The notes under the pieces were generated by a model. That model saw nothing but the letters and a program-made list of their open reading frames with translations, was not told where the DNA came from and did no database searches. A program made the translations under genes and the position numbers. This document shows, one piece after another, positions 8,867-15,300 of a DNA stretch of 15,300 nt (the first letter of the stretch is position 1; each line of letters starts with the position of its first letter). The stretch is from Euperipatoides rowelli. Lineage: Eukaryota > Onychophora > Udeonychophora > Euonychophora > Peripatopsidae. The stretch lies in NCBI GenBank assembly GCA_003024985.2, contig PXIH01S0008992.1; one strand, 5' to 3'.

Positions 8867-8887
8867 CTGAATGACTCGGTGACACGG
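8867..8887 (-). CDS. Candidate microexon 1 (21 nt, phase 1-1), encodes AVSPSHS
   Basis: Seen on the minus strand: a pyrimidine tract (TCTCTTTCTCTTTTTCTTAA), then ACGAAG as acceptor, a 21-nt body, and TTCAG|gtaaag as donor. With one base carried over from a previous exon ending in G, as the other copies do, it reads A-V-S-P-S-H-S and leaves a G for the next codon, so inclusion keeps the frame. The final codons are TCA CCG AGT CAT TCA. Two similar units lie downstream on the same strand (2194-2217 and 795-815), differing in the SPSHS core only at synonymous third positions. Inference: one of a set of duplicated microexons of an unidentified gene. The acceptor is the weakest of the three because AAG is less favoured than CAG. 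The protein family is not recognised, and no larger flanking exon is visible in the window. Confidence 0.6.
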
Positions 8888-8889
8888 CT

Positions 8890-10725
8890 TCGTTAAGAAA
8901 AAGAGAAAGAGATTAAATGAAAATCATTTCAAAAATGTAAATGAAAATGATAATGGAATAGTACTAATGAACTAGGTCTGTTTAAACCACAAATGCAGAG
9001 TTTAGGAAAGCTCAATTTACCCCAAGACTGGCATGAATGTTGGTTTACACCAATAAGGATGATTGTACTCCCATGCACTAATAAAAAGGATACAGGGATT
9101 AAGTTTTTTTTTTTCCTTTATAGGTTATTTTTTTTAAGGGTTAAAGTAATGGAGAGTTTAAGTAAAACAAGGGTAATAAAGAACTTTAAAGAAAAAAAAA
9201 AATCTAATTTATTTGAAATTTTTTAGTAATGAGCAAAGTCATGTTCTAACTCAGTAGAAAATGGTTGACCGTTAAAAAAAAAATGCTTCTTTATCAAAGT
9301 TTACTTAATATTTATAAAAAATAACTTGATTTACTTTTTTTATGATAATGAAAACATAGGCAAACTGTTCCTTTATTATTTGTAAACAGTGAATTTAACT
9401 TGCAGGATTATCCTCCAGATGGGGCAATTTTTATTTGATGTAGCTTACTGTATATGATTTCTATTAAATTAACTGGACCGACATTGCCTTCTGTAAATCA
9501 GTGTTGAATTTTAAGAATAAGAGGAAGTTGTTTGCTAAAAGCATAAAAATGACATTACATAAGCATTGATTCCTTCTTTGAATGATGACTTATAAACTGT
9601 CTACACTGTTCACCTTTCTACAGCATGAAATAACCAATTAGCAATGAGAACATTATCTCAATAAATAAATAGATAGATTACAGATCAAAAATGCTAAAAA
9701 CAATAGAAATCAAATGTTTGTAAACATTCATAGAAAATATAATAACGTTTCTCAAATAGAATAAATTCTGCACATTATAGCATAACAGATGTAGGCTACT
9801 GAACAATAATTGAAAGTCAAAATTTCAAATCAAATACTGTATTCCAAAACTTCAAGGAAATAAAAAAAATATATATATGACAAAACAAAAACAGTTGAGC
9901 CAATTGGTTGGACAGAAGTAGCAATGTGTGACCTAACAACCATTGCTTAAATTCAAGGGCATCATTACACTTTTTTTAGGATGGGTCAAGACATGCAAAA
10001 GTATCCATGAATTATTCCAATCAGAACATACAATATACAGTTTATATACACTATATAGTACAAGCATAGCATATATATATATAATACAGGCTGTATAAGA
10101 GTGGTGCACAACATGGAGATAATGACACCTGGGAGTTGCCAAAATAACAGAAGTAGGGCATGGGGGCTAAATTTTTTTTAACTAGTAAAATAAAACAATT
10201 GTTTTTGATATATACTGCAAGTAACGAAAGAAGAAAGGAGAAATTACATTTTCATAAATTATCTTCACGCTATATAGCCTACTGTATATTACATAACTTG
10301 CACTATTAATTTAAAACCAAGAATTTGATCATAAGGATTATATATACAGTGATTCCATCAAAATTTCTAAAAATTAGTATTTTAATGCCAAGACATCAAT
10401 CCAAATATATGATTTAAAATTGAGTTTTAGTAAATTAGGCTAAGGAAGATCCCAACTACAAACTACCTGTCTATTAAATATTCATAATTAAATTTACTGC
10501 CACAATTAATTCTTCAGCTAAGACATTCTAAACTTTTACTTAGCTGTTCAATCTCAGCTGCTTTTCAGATTACAAAATAAAAATTTATAAGTTTCTGTAT
10601 ATTTAACATTATTAACAATTCCATAGTAATATTTTCATCCTAATTCTTAATTTGCATTATTAGTTGTTCAGTAATTTTTGTTTTGTTTGAAGATATGTTT
10701 TTTTCTTTTACTTTGGCTTAGTAAA
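8890..10725. other. Region upstream of microexon 1, no firm gene
   Basis: The minus strand has a good acceptor-like sequence near 10216-10240 (CTCCTTTCTTCTTTCG then TTGCAG), followed by an open stretch of about 50 codons that ends in TAG near 10055. No donor or known protein supports it, so I leave it uncalled. An (AT)n run lies near 10070-10082. Confidence 0.45.
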
Positions 10726-10729
10726 TTAT

Positions 10730-11262
10730 GATGATTTCTACTAAGCAAAATGTCTAGCATTTTGCTATTTGGCTAGCTACAGCTTAATCACGGGATATAT
10801 CAGATTGTCAGCATCTTAAAAAAAAAGGCTTATTAAAATAAATATAAACAGTAACAACAAATTGCTATAAAATTAAGTTGTAGTAAGTGAGACTATGTGG
10901 TAATCCTAACGATGAAATCCCATTCTTATTTTAATTAATTGCCAGAAATGATTCTTAAGCTACAACGTTTTGACCTGCATTTTAATCAAATTATTTTATT
11001 CACATGGCTGGTCAATCTGTGCTTTTTATGGACTGAATTCATAGCAAATTTTTAAGTTTATCATACATTTAGTATTGTAAGAAGCAATAGTAATATCTTA
11101 TGACAATTTCTTAAATTGTTTTTAGGTGATCGTTTTTATTTTTTTTTAAGAATTAGCAAATTTCACTAAGTCAAAATAATGCTTTCTAGTCAAATAAGGA
11201 AAACTTCTATCATTGGGCTGTCTACAGCTTAATCACTGATGCATATATCAAAGTCCTGCATA
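10730..11262 (+). repeat. Degenerate direct repeat (10730-10815 and 11155-11262)
   Basis: GGCTAGCTACAGCTTAATCAC (10771-10791) recurs as 11216-11236 with two changes, CTACAGCTTAATCAC being identical. Similarity extends loosely on both sides (CACTAAG/TACTAAG upstream, ATATATCA and GCAT downstream). The spacing is about 445 bp. It may be an old tandem duplication or two copies of one short repeat. Confidence 0.45.
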
Positions 11263-11290
11263 AGTAGCTGACCCAACGAGTACAGAAAAA

Positions 11291-11323
11291 AACCTGACCC
11301 GACGATGAAACTCGAGTCAGGTT
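11291..11323. repeat. Short hairpin, AACCTGAC stem
   Basis: AACCTGACCCG (11291-11301) pairs with CGAGTCAGGTT (11313-11323) at 10 of 11 positions around an 11-nt loop. AACCTGACC occurs again at 11432-11440 and a related CTGACCCAACGAG just upstream, so this may be a remnant of a repeat family. A terminator role is not implied. Confidence 0.45.
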
Positions 11324-11440
11324 CACAAGGTTATATCAGTTTTTTTGGGGGGTTAGTGTTTTAGAAAAAATGATTTGGAATCAGGTTTCAAAATTATGTA
11401 TTTTAGGCTCGTGATTTTTTTTTTGTATTTGAACCTGACC

Positions 11441-12322
11441 GATAACAATTTATTAATAATACCTTAATCATAGAGCATATACAGTACAGATCAAAATATT
11501 CTACAACAATTTTCTGGCTTGAGATGACGGTAATTAAAGGTAATAAAAAAGTTTATTAGATAAATACAGTCCTGTTTATTAAATTTTATGTAAATCAGAT
11601 CATAAATAAATAAGTTATGAATTCATTTGTAATCAAGTTTATAGTTACTTGTGTTAGTTTTGTTTACAATATGGTGTCGAGCCTTATGCTACTATATACG
11701 ATTATTCATATGCTGAGCTTATGAATAAAAGTTGTTCTTAATTGTTGTAGACAGATTCATAGTTTAAAATTAAGCAATGGTTTTTTCATTATTGGAAATC
11801 TGGGAATTTTATTATTACAAACATGTATTGAAATTGCTTAGAAAAATCAAGAAAAGTTAAAGTGACAGCATGGCAAATCTCACTCCAGTGAAGATCAAGA
11901 ATTTACCCCAAATCCAGTTACTTTATTTTTGTTTATGTTTGCCACTAGAACTTTGTAAAATTTGATCCCATTTATTTGCAAACTTATTTACAGCTTAATT
12001 TCATCATTGTGAATCTGTCTACGAACTTGAAATTATACAAAATTCAAGAAAAACTTTCCATGTTGTTGTTTTCCTACCGTTGTGTGAATGCTGCTTATCT
12101 GGCAATCTGCAGTTTAGGATTGCCAGGTTTCTTTATTATTGTGCTAAGGAAAGTCGCCATGCTGAACTGCGTGGAATATTCAGGAATTTTTTTTTTGTGT
12201 CGGAAGATAATTGATTGGGAGGATCATTTATATGGGCTCTATTTTGTCGCTCCATGTCATTTGCATAGATACTTAACTTTTTAATCGTTAAATGGTGTGA
12301 TTTCCAGGGCAGTGAAAGTAAC
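11441..12322. other. AT-rich, no supported gene
   Basis: A 102-codon plus-strand frame (11976-12284) and a 62-codon minus-strand frame overlap each other and neither resembles a known protein. On the minus strand CAGCATGGCGAC near 12160 is a good start-codon context, but its frame stops after about 21 codons. Confidence 0.5.
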
Positions 12323-12330
12323 ATGATCTA

Positions 12331-12705
12331 CAGGGGTGGACAAATCCAGATAATTGCTACCAGCCAGGTAAATGTTCTACTAGCCAGAGAGAATGGGGCG
12401 ACTGACGACCAGGGGTCCAATGACAAAAACAGTGGGGAAAAGAGCATTTTTTTGACACTATAATGATCATTTTTGTGTAATCTAATGGCAAATTTGTCAT
12501 TACTATGAAGGTTCGAATAAATTATTTTGAATAAATTATAAATTAGTTCTGCCTTCCATCTAAGTTAATTATAAAAATAATACGGTAGCATAATAGTTGG
12601 TTTCAAGAAAAGGCAAGTTGTTATTTTGGATGTAAATTTTCCACTAGCCAGGGAAATATTTCAACTAGCCACAGGCTAGTAGGCGAGTGGATTTATCAAG
12701 GCCTG
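12331..12705. mobile_element. hAT-type MITE, 375 bp
   Basis: The element starts CAGGGGTGGACAAATCC (12331-12347) and ends GGATTTATCAAGGCCTG (12689-12705); the inverted ends agree at 13 of 17 positions. It is flanked by a perfect 8-bp duplication ATGATCTA at 12323-12330 and 12706-12713. CAGGG-type termini with 8-bp duplications are the hAT signature. Subterminal ACTAGCCA occurs at 12379-12386, 12643-12650 and 12664-12671, with an inverted GGCTAGTAG at 12674-12682, as expected of transposase binding repeats. There is no coding capacity, so it would have been moved by a transposase supplied elsewhere. Confidence 0.92.
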
Positions 12706-12713
12706 ATGATCTA

Positions 12714-13249
12714 TATAGTTTTTTTGGAATTAAGATGGAAGTTGCCACTGCACAACTGCAGTTTACAAATGGAGGATGACAAACTTAGTTTTTAAATATT
12801 TTTACAAGTATAATGATTTACCAAAAATTAAAGTCTTTTGGTACATTTAGACAAATAGTCATAATAGTTTTATATTAAAATTTGGAAAACGAGTATAAAG
12901 ATTCTGGGATAAGTCAGGCATTAAAGCCTAGAACAACTCAAGATTTATATAGATTCACGTTGATTAAGCGCATGCATAAGACCAGCGGAGAAATATTATT
13001 TTTATATTGCTACAATTTTTCAGGTTTACATTTTCAATTTACAAAACAATGAATTTTATACTGATAAAAACTAAAATTAATTAAGAATTAGCAGACCTGC
13101 AAGAAAGAAAAAAAAAACAACCCTAAATATTGTTTATTATTTTTATTGACTTTACATTTATGAGTTTTCTGAATAACATTTAACTTTAGCACTACACAAA
13201 ATTTATAAACTATTTTTATGTTCAAATTATGATATCCGTTCAGTCGAAT
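12714..13249. other. AT-rich, nothing recognised
   Basis: No frame or repeat stands out; the last 50 bp may be the 3' tail of the RTE-like scrap that follows. Confidence 0.55.
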
Positions 13250-13312
13250 TTAACTCTCGGCGATTCTATGAGTACTCTTCTTCCAAGCCAATCTGTCCTC
13301 TACTGCTCTTCC
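13250..13312 (-). pseudogene. C-terminal end of an RTE-like LINE protein
   Basis: On the minus strand 20 codons read GRAVEDRLAWKKSTHRIAES and then stop. The pattern A-x-D-R-x-x-W-(R/K)-x-x-x-H-x-(I/V)-A-x-S is typical of the extreme C-terminus of RTE/BovB-type proteins. Only this scrap and a possible short 3' tail (about 13200-13250) remain. It abuts the CR1-like fragment on the opposite strand with almost no gap, so one element inserted beside or into the other. It could be the same family as 2910-4545, whose own C-terminus I could not find. Confidence 0.6.
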
Positions 13313-13314
13313 TC

Positions 13315-14110
13315 AACTGCAATTATAGGCCAATTAGTTTGACGTACCAAACAAAGAATTCTTATTTTGTTTGACGTACCAAACAAAATAAGAATTATTT
13401 GTTTGGTACATCACATGGATTTAGGAGTAAAATATCTTTCATGGAAATGTACTAAATTGATTCAAAATTGGTTAAGTGAAAACAAGAGTAGGCTAATTAT
13501 TAATGGAAAATTTTCTAGTTGGACAGAAGTGTCATGTGGAGTTCCACAGGGGTCAGTTTTAGTACCCTTGCTTTTTTTTAATATTTATTGATGATCTGGA
13601 TGTTAATATTATAAGTAAAATAAGTAAATTTGGTAGTTAATAGTATTGCAGAGGCATTTTGTCTTGGATAAATTAAGTAACTGGGCTAAAGTTTGTCAAA
13701 CGGATTTCAATGTAGCTAAATGTAAAACAGTTAATTTTGGTAGAAATAATACTAAGTTTAAATACAGAATGAACGATAGTGAGATTATAGAGATTGAGGA
13801 GGGAAGGGATTTGGATATTATAATTCATGAATCATGTAAACCTAGTAAACAGAGTGTCGAAGCATGTAAGAAGGCTAATAGAATGTTAGGTATGTTAAAA
13901 AGAACTATTGAATGTAGAGGTTCTGAGGTAATTTTACCCTTGTATAAATCATTGGTAAGGCCACATTTGGAGTATTGTGTTCAATTGTGGTCTCCACACT
14001 ATAGGAAAGATATAGCTTTATTGGATAAAATACAGAGAATGGCTATTAAGTTATTATTATTAGGTATTAATAGATTATCATATTCGGATAGGCTTAAAAA
14101 ATTAAAATTG
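13315..14110 (+). mobile_element. CR1-like LINE, internally deleted and frameshifted
   Basis: Plus-strand reverse transcriptase blocks occur in family order: NYRPISLT (13321-13344), then WLSENKSRLIINGKFSSW, CGVPQGSVLVPLLF, IDDLD (after a frameshift in a T-run near 13575-13583), and the C-terminal region with FNVAKCK, SLVRPHLEYCVQLWSPH and KIQRMAIK. These match CR1-type non-LTR elements. Two regions are missing: the part between NYRPISLT and the WLSENK block, which holds palm motif A, and the YADD motif, lost between SKFG and LDKLSNWA. The first gap is filled by a palindromic repeat (13337-13409). Upstream endonuclease and ORF1 are absent. It is a dead copy. Confidence 0.88.
13337..13409. repeat. 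Palindromic and direct repeats filling a deletion in the CR1-like element
   Basis: GTTTGACGTACCAAACAAA occurs twice as a perfect 19-bp direct repeat (13337-13355 and 13369-13387). AATTCTTATTTTGTTTG (13357-13373) and CAAACAAAATAAGAATT (13380-13396) form a perfect 17-bp inverted repeat with a 6-nt loop, and TTTGTTTGGTAC (13398-13409) is a third, inverted copy. It sits exactly where reverse transcriptase sequence is missing, suggesting templated filler DNA from break repair or strand switching. Confidence 0.85.
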
Positions 14111-14155
14111 ACAATGAACACATTCCATAAAAAATTTTCTCATAAAAAAAATTAG
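13646..14155 (+). pseudogene. C-terminal region of the CR1-like reverse transcriptase (169-codon open frame)
   Basis: This is the longest uninterrupted frame in the window. It runs from LDKLSNWAKVCQTDFNVAKC through HESCKPSKQSVEACKKANRM, EVILPLYKSLVRPHLEYC, YRKDIALLDKIQRMAIKLL and LSYSDRLKKLKL, all typical of the region after the palm domain in CR1-type enzymes. The last part (TMNTFHKKFSHKKN) no longer matches the family, so the copy diverges or is broken there. The catalytic motifs lie outside this frame and are lost. Its length suggests this copy is younger than the LINE at 2910-4545. Confidence 0.85.
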
Positions 14156-14159
14156 GCAG

Positions 14160-14560
14160 GGCACTTTATTGATGAAATATTGTGAAACTAGGCCCATCAA
14201 AAGAAATAAAACAAAAAATATAAAAAATGTAGTAAACAAAAAAAGAAAGAAAGAAGAGATTTCAAACAAAGTATTATATACCAACTCTCAGTGAAATATT
14301 ATCTGTTTGCCAAAAAACATTTTTAAGTTTTAACTGTTTTATAATAAATTTTTATTTTTATTTGTAATATATTTTGTTGATTCATTCGTGAGAAAGATTA
14401 GCTGATTTTGTTCCCATATTGTTTACTTTAGTAACATGAAACTATGGCAATTGTCATGTTTATAATCTGCTCAATTATGAGATTGTAAACAAAACAGGAA
14501 ATACTCGATTCCCCTTACATGTGCGAAACAAATTATTTCAGGTAATTTAATTTGCACGCA
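14160..14560. other. Tail of the CR1-like insertion and AT-rich flank
   Basis: A purine-rich stretch (about 14200-14260) follows the CR1-like frame, but the family 3' end and any target-site duplication could not be located. Beyond it there is no gene signal. Confidence 0.5.
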
Positions 14561-14571
14561 TGCATGTTCTA

Positions 14572-14579
14572 TATAAAAG
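14572..14579 (+). promoter_or_regulatory. TATA-like site
   Basis: TATAAAAG lies in a locally GC-richer context (GCACGCATGCATG just upstream, CAGCACGCAC just downstream), about 290 bp before the open frame at 14863. A link to that frame is only a guess in such AT-rich DNA. Confidence 0.2.
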
Positions 14580-14862
14580 AATACAGCACGCACATATATT
14601 TTTTACACATTTTGTTGATGGTCATTAGGATTCTAACGATGTATTTTCCAACCCGACTACGTTACTGAAGCGGTGGTGATGGTCACTCTGAAATATGTGT
14701 CTGCCTTTACCTGGATTATAGATGCAATATTATTTTTATTTTAAAGCATTTGTTATCTGTATGCCTTAGCCACAGTGAGTAGCTGGAGTTATCTTTTTTA
14801 TTTTAATAAACAGTTGAACTTTAATCTAAACCTGGTTGCTGCTTTTATTTTCTTTGTCACGA

Positions 14863-15048
14863 ATGGATGATCATGATAGTGTATTGAAAATTTCTAGAAG
14901 CAGAGTAGAAATATGTTGTCGAAAAAAAGTTTCACGAGATAGGCAGAGATCTCCTGAGAAAATTCGTGGAGGAGACCATAGGTCTGGTAAATACTCAGAA
15001 AAAAAGAATGTCGGTGATGAGTTTTATAAAAAAATGAAACTGTTTTGA
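14863..15048 (+). CDS. Arg/Ser/Lys-rich short open frame, possible exon or retropseudogene
   Basis: The frame opens at an ATG and runs 61 codons from MDDHDSVLKISRSRVE through RKKVSRDRQRSPEKIRGGDH to a C-terminus rich in Lys. It is unlike the hydrophobic Phe/Ile/Leu-rich frames produced by the AT background. It has charged, Arg-Asp, Arg-Ser and Ser-Pro dipeptides reminiscent of nuclear RNA-processing proteins with RS-like tails. No folded domain is visible. A pyrimidine-rich stretch (14839-14858) precedes it without a clean AG, so an acceptor at GATAG (about 14880) or an intronless retrocopy are both possible. AATAAA signals follow at 15112 and 15197. No family is named. Confidence 0.35.
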   Translation: MDDHDSVLKISRSRVEICCRKKVSRDRQRSPEKIRGGDHRSGKYSEKKNVGDEFYKKMKLF

Positions 15049-15111
15049 GTCATATTACTGTTGTGGTAAAAATATTATCAGAAGATATATCTTAGTGGAG
15101 ATTTTAGTGTT

Positions 15112-15202
15112 AATAAAGTCTACAGAATGAATAATGAAAAAATGTGTATCATGTTAAAAGTTGAAAAAAAAAAACTTTTTTATAGCCAATTTTTGTAATA
15201 AA
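15112..15202 (+). terminator. Two AATAAA polyadenylation-type signals
   Basis: AATAAA occurs at 15112-15117 and 15197-15202, 64 and 149 bp after the stop of the Arg/Ser-rich frame. The position suits a 3' untranslated region, but AATAAA is frequent by chance in DNA of this composition. Confidence 0.2.
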
Positions 15203-15300
15203 GTTTAATTTAGGTTTTGGTTATCCAACGACAGATGCATGTTTCAATTACCATTTGCTTAACCTTCAAGCGGTCGCGGTCAAAATTTTAACATGAACGG

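Noticed and set aside
8993-9226. 77-codon frame with Trp, Cys and His residues at its start
   Set aside because: The second half is poly-A/T low complexity (Phe and Lys runs) and no motif or splice support exists.
10090-10140. GTGTCATTATCTCC on the minus strand resembles the start of microexon 2 (VSLSP)
   Set aside because: The reading phase relative to a possible CCCAG acceptor does not match the other copies, the SHS part is absent and no donor follows.
9933-10142. 69-codon minus-strand frame
   Set aside because: Tyr/Ile-rich repeats come from an AT dinucleotide run; no family resemblance.
12100-12170. Minus-strand ATGGCGACT in good start context (MATFLSTIIKKPGNPKLQ)
   Set aside because: The frame stops after about 21 codons and no donor lies before the stop.
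11976-12284. 102-codon plus-strand frame
   Set aside because: Hydrophobic, background-like composition, no recognisable motif, a competing frame on the other strand, and it ends just before the MITE.
1-15300. tRNA, rRNA, CRISPR or bacterial operon features
   Set aside because: I scanned for TTCGA-type tRNA boxes, conserved rRNA words and regularly spaced repeats and found none. The splice signals and LINEs indicate an animal nuclear genome.

Overview
This is an AT-rich, gene-poor window that reads as intronic or intergenic DNA from an animal genome, probably an invertebrate. The support is: broken non-LTR retrotransposons with RTE/BovB-like and CR1-like coding signatures, a hAT-type MITE with a perfect 8-bp target-site duplication, very short exons bounded by strong spliceosomal signals, and no bacterial-style genes. 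I cannot name the species. No long intact gene, tRNA, rRNA or CRISPR array is visible.

The most interesting signal is a set of three tiny exon-like units on the minus strand, in transcriptional order 8867-8887, 2194-2217 (or 2194-2220) and 795-815. Each has a pyrimidine tract, an AG acceptor, a body of 21, 24/27 or 21 nt, and a TCAG|gtaa donor. All are multiples of three. Read in phase 1 they encode AVSPSHS, (A)VSLSPSHS and VDSPSHS. Within the shared SPSHS core every difference between copies is at a synonymous third codon position, while the flanking intron sequence has diverged. This looks like a microexon duplicated within one minus-strand gene and kept under protein-level selection. The rest of that gene would lie outside the window or be too short to recognise.

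Layout. 1-2260: AT-rich DNA with microexons 3 and 2 and a weaker 24-nt candidate at 1282-1305. 2547-2588: three E-boxes at an exact 14-bp period. About 2910-4545: a 5'-truncated, decayed LINE on the minus strand with endonuclease and reverse transcriptase remnants. 5150-5280: isolated promoter-like and splice-like signals. 5623-6335: a 713-bp segment bounded by 13-bp inverted repeats. 6419-6565: an exon-like open segment and a partial local duplication. 7659-8166: a long foldback palindrome with a 57-bp block identical in both arms. 8867-8887: microexon 1. 10730-11440: degenerate repeats and a short hairpin. 12331-12705: hAT MITE. 13250-13312: the C-terminal scrap of an RTE-like LINE, abutting (13315-14110) a CR1-like LINE with internal deletions and a palindromic junction. 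14572-15202: a TATA-like site, a 61-codon Arg/Ser/Lys-rich open frame and two AATAAA signals.

Apart from the microexons, the parts do not form a pathway. The RTE-like LINE, the palindrome and the E-box array all lie in what would be the 6.6-kb intron between microexons 1 and 2. Gene-level claims are inference from sequence alone.
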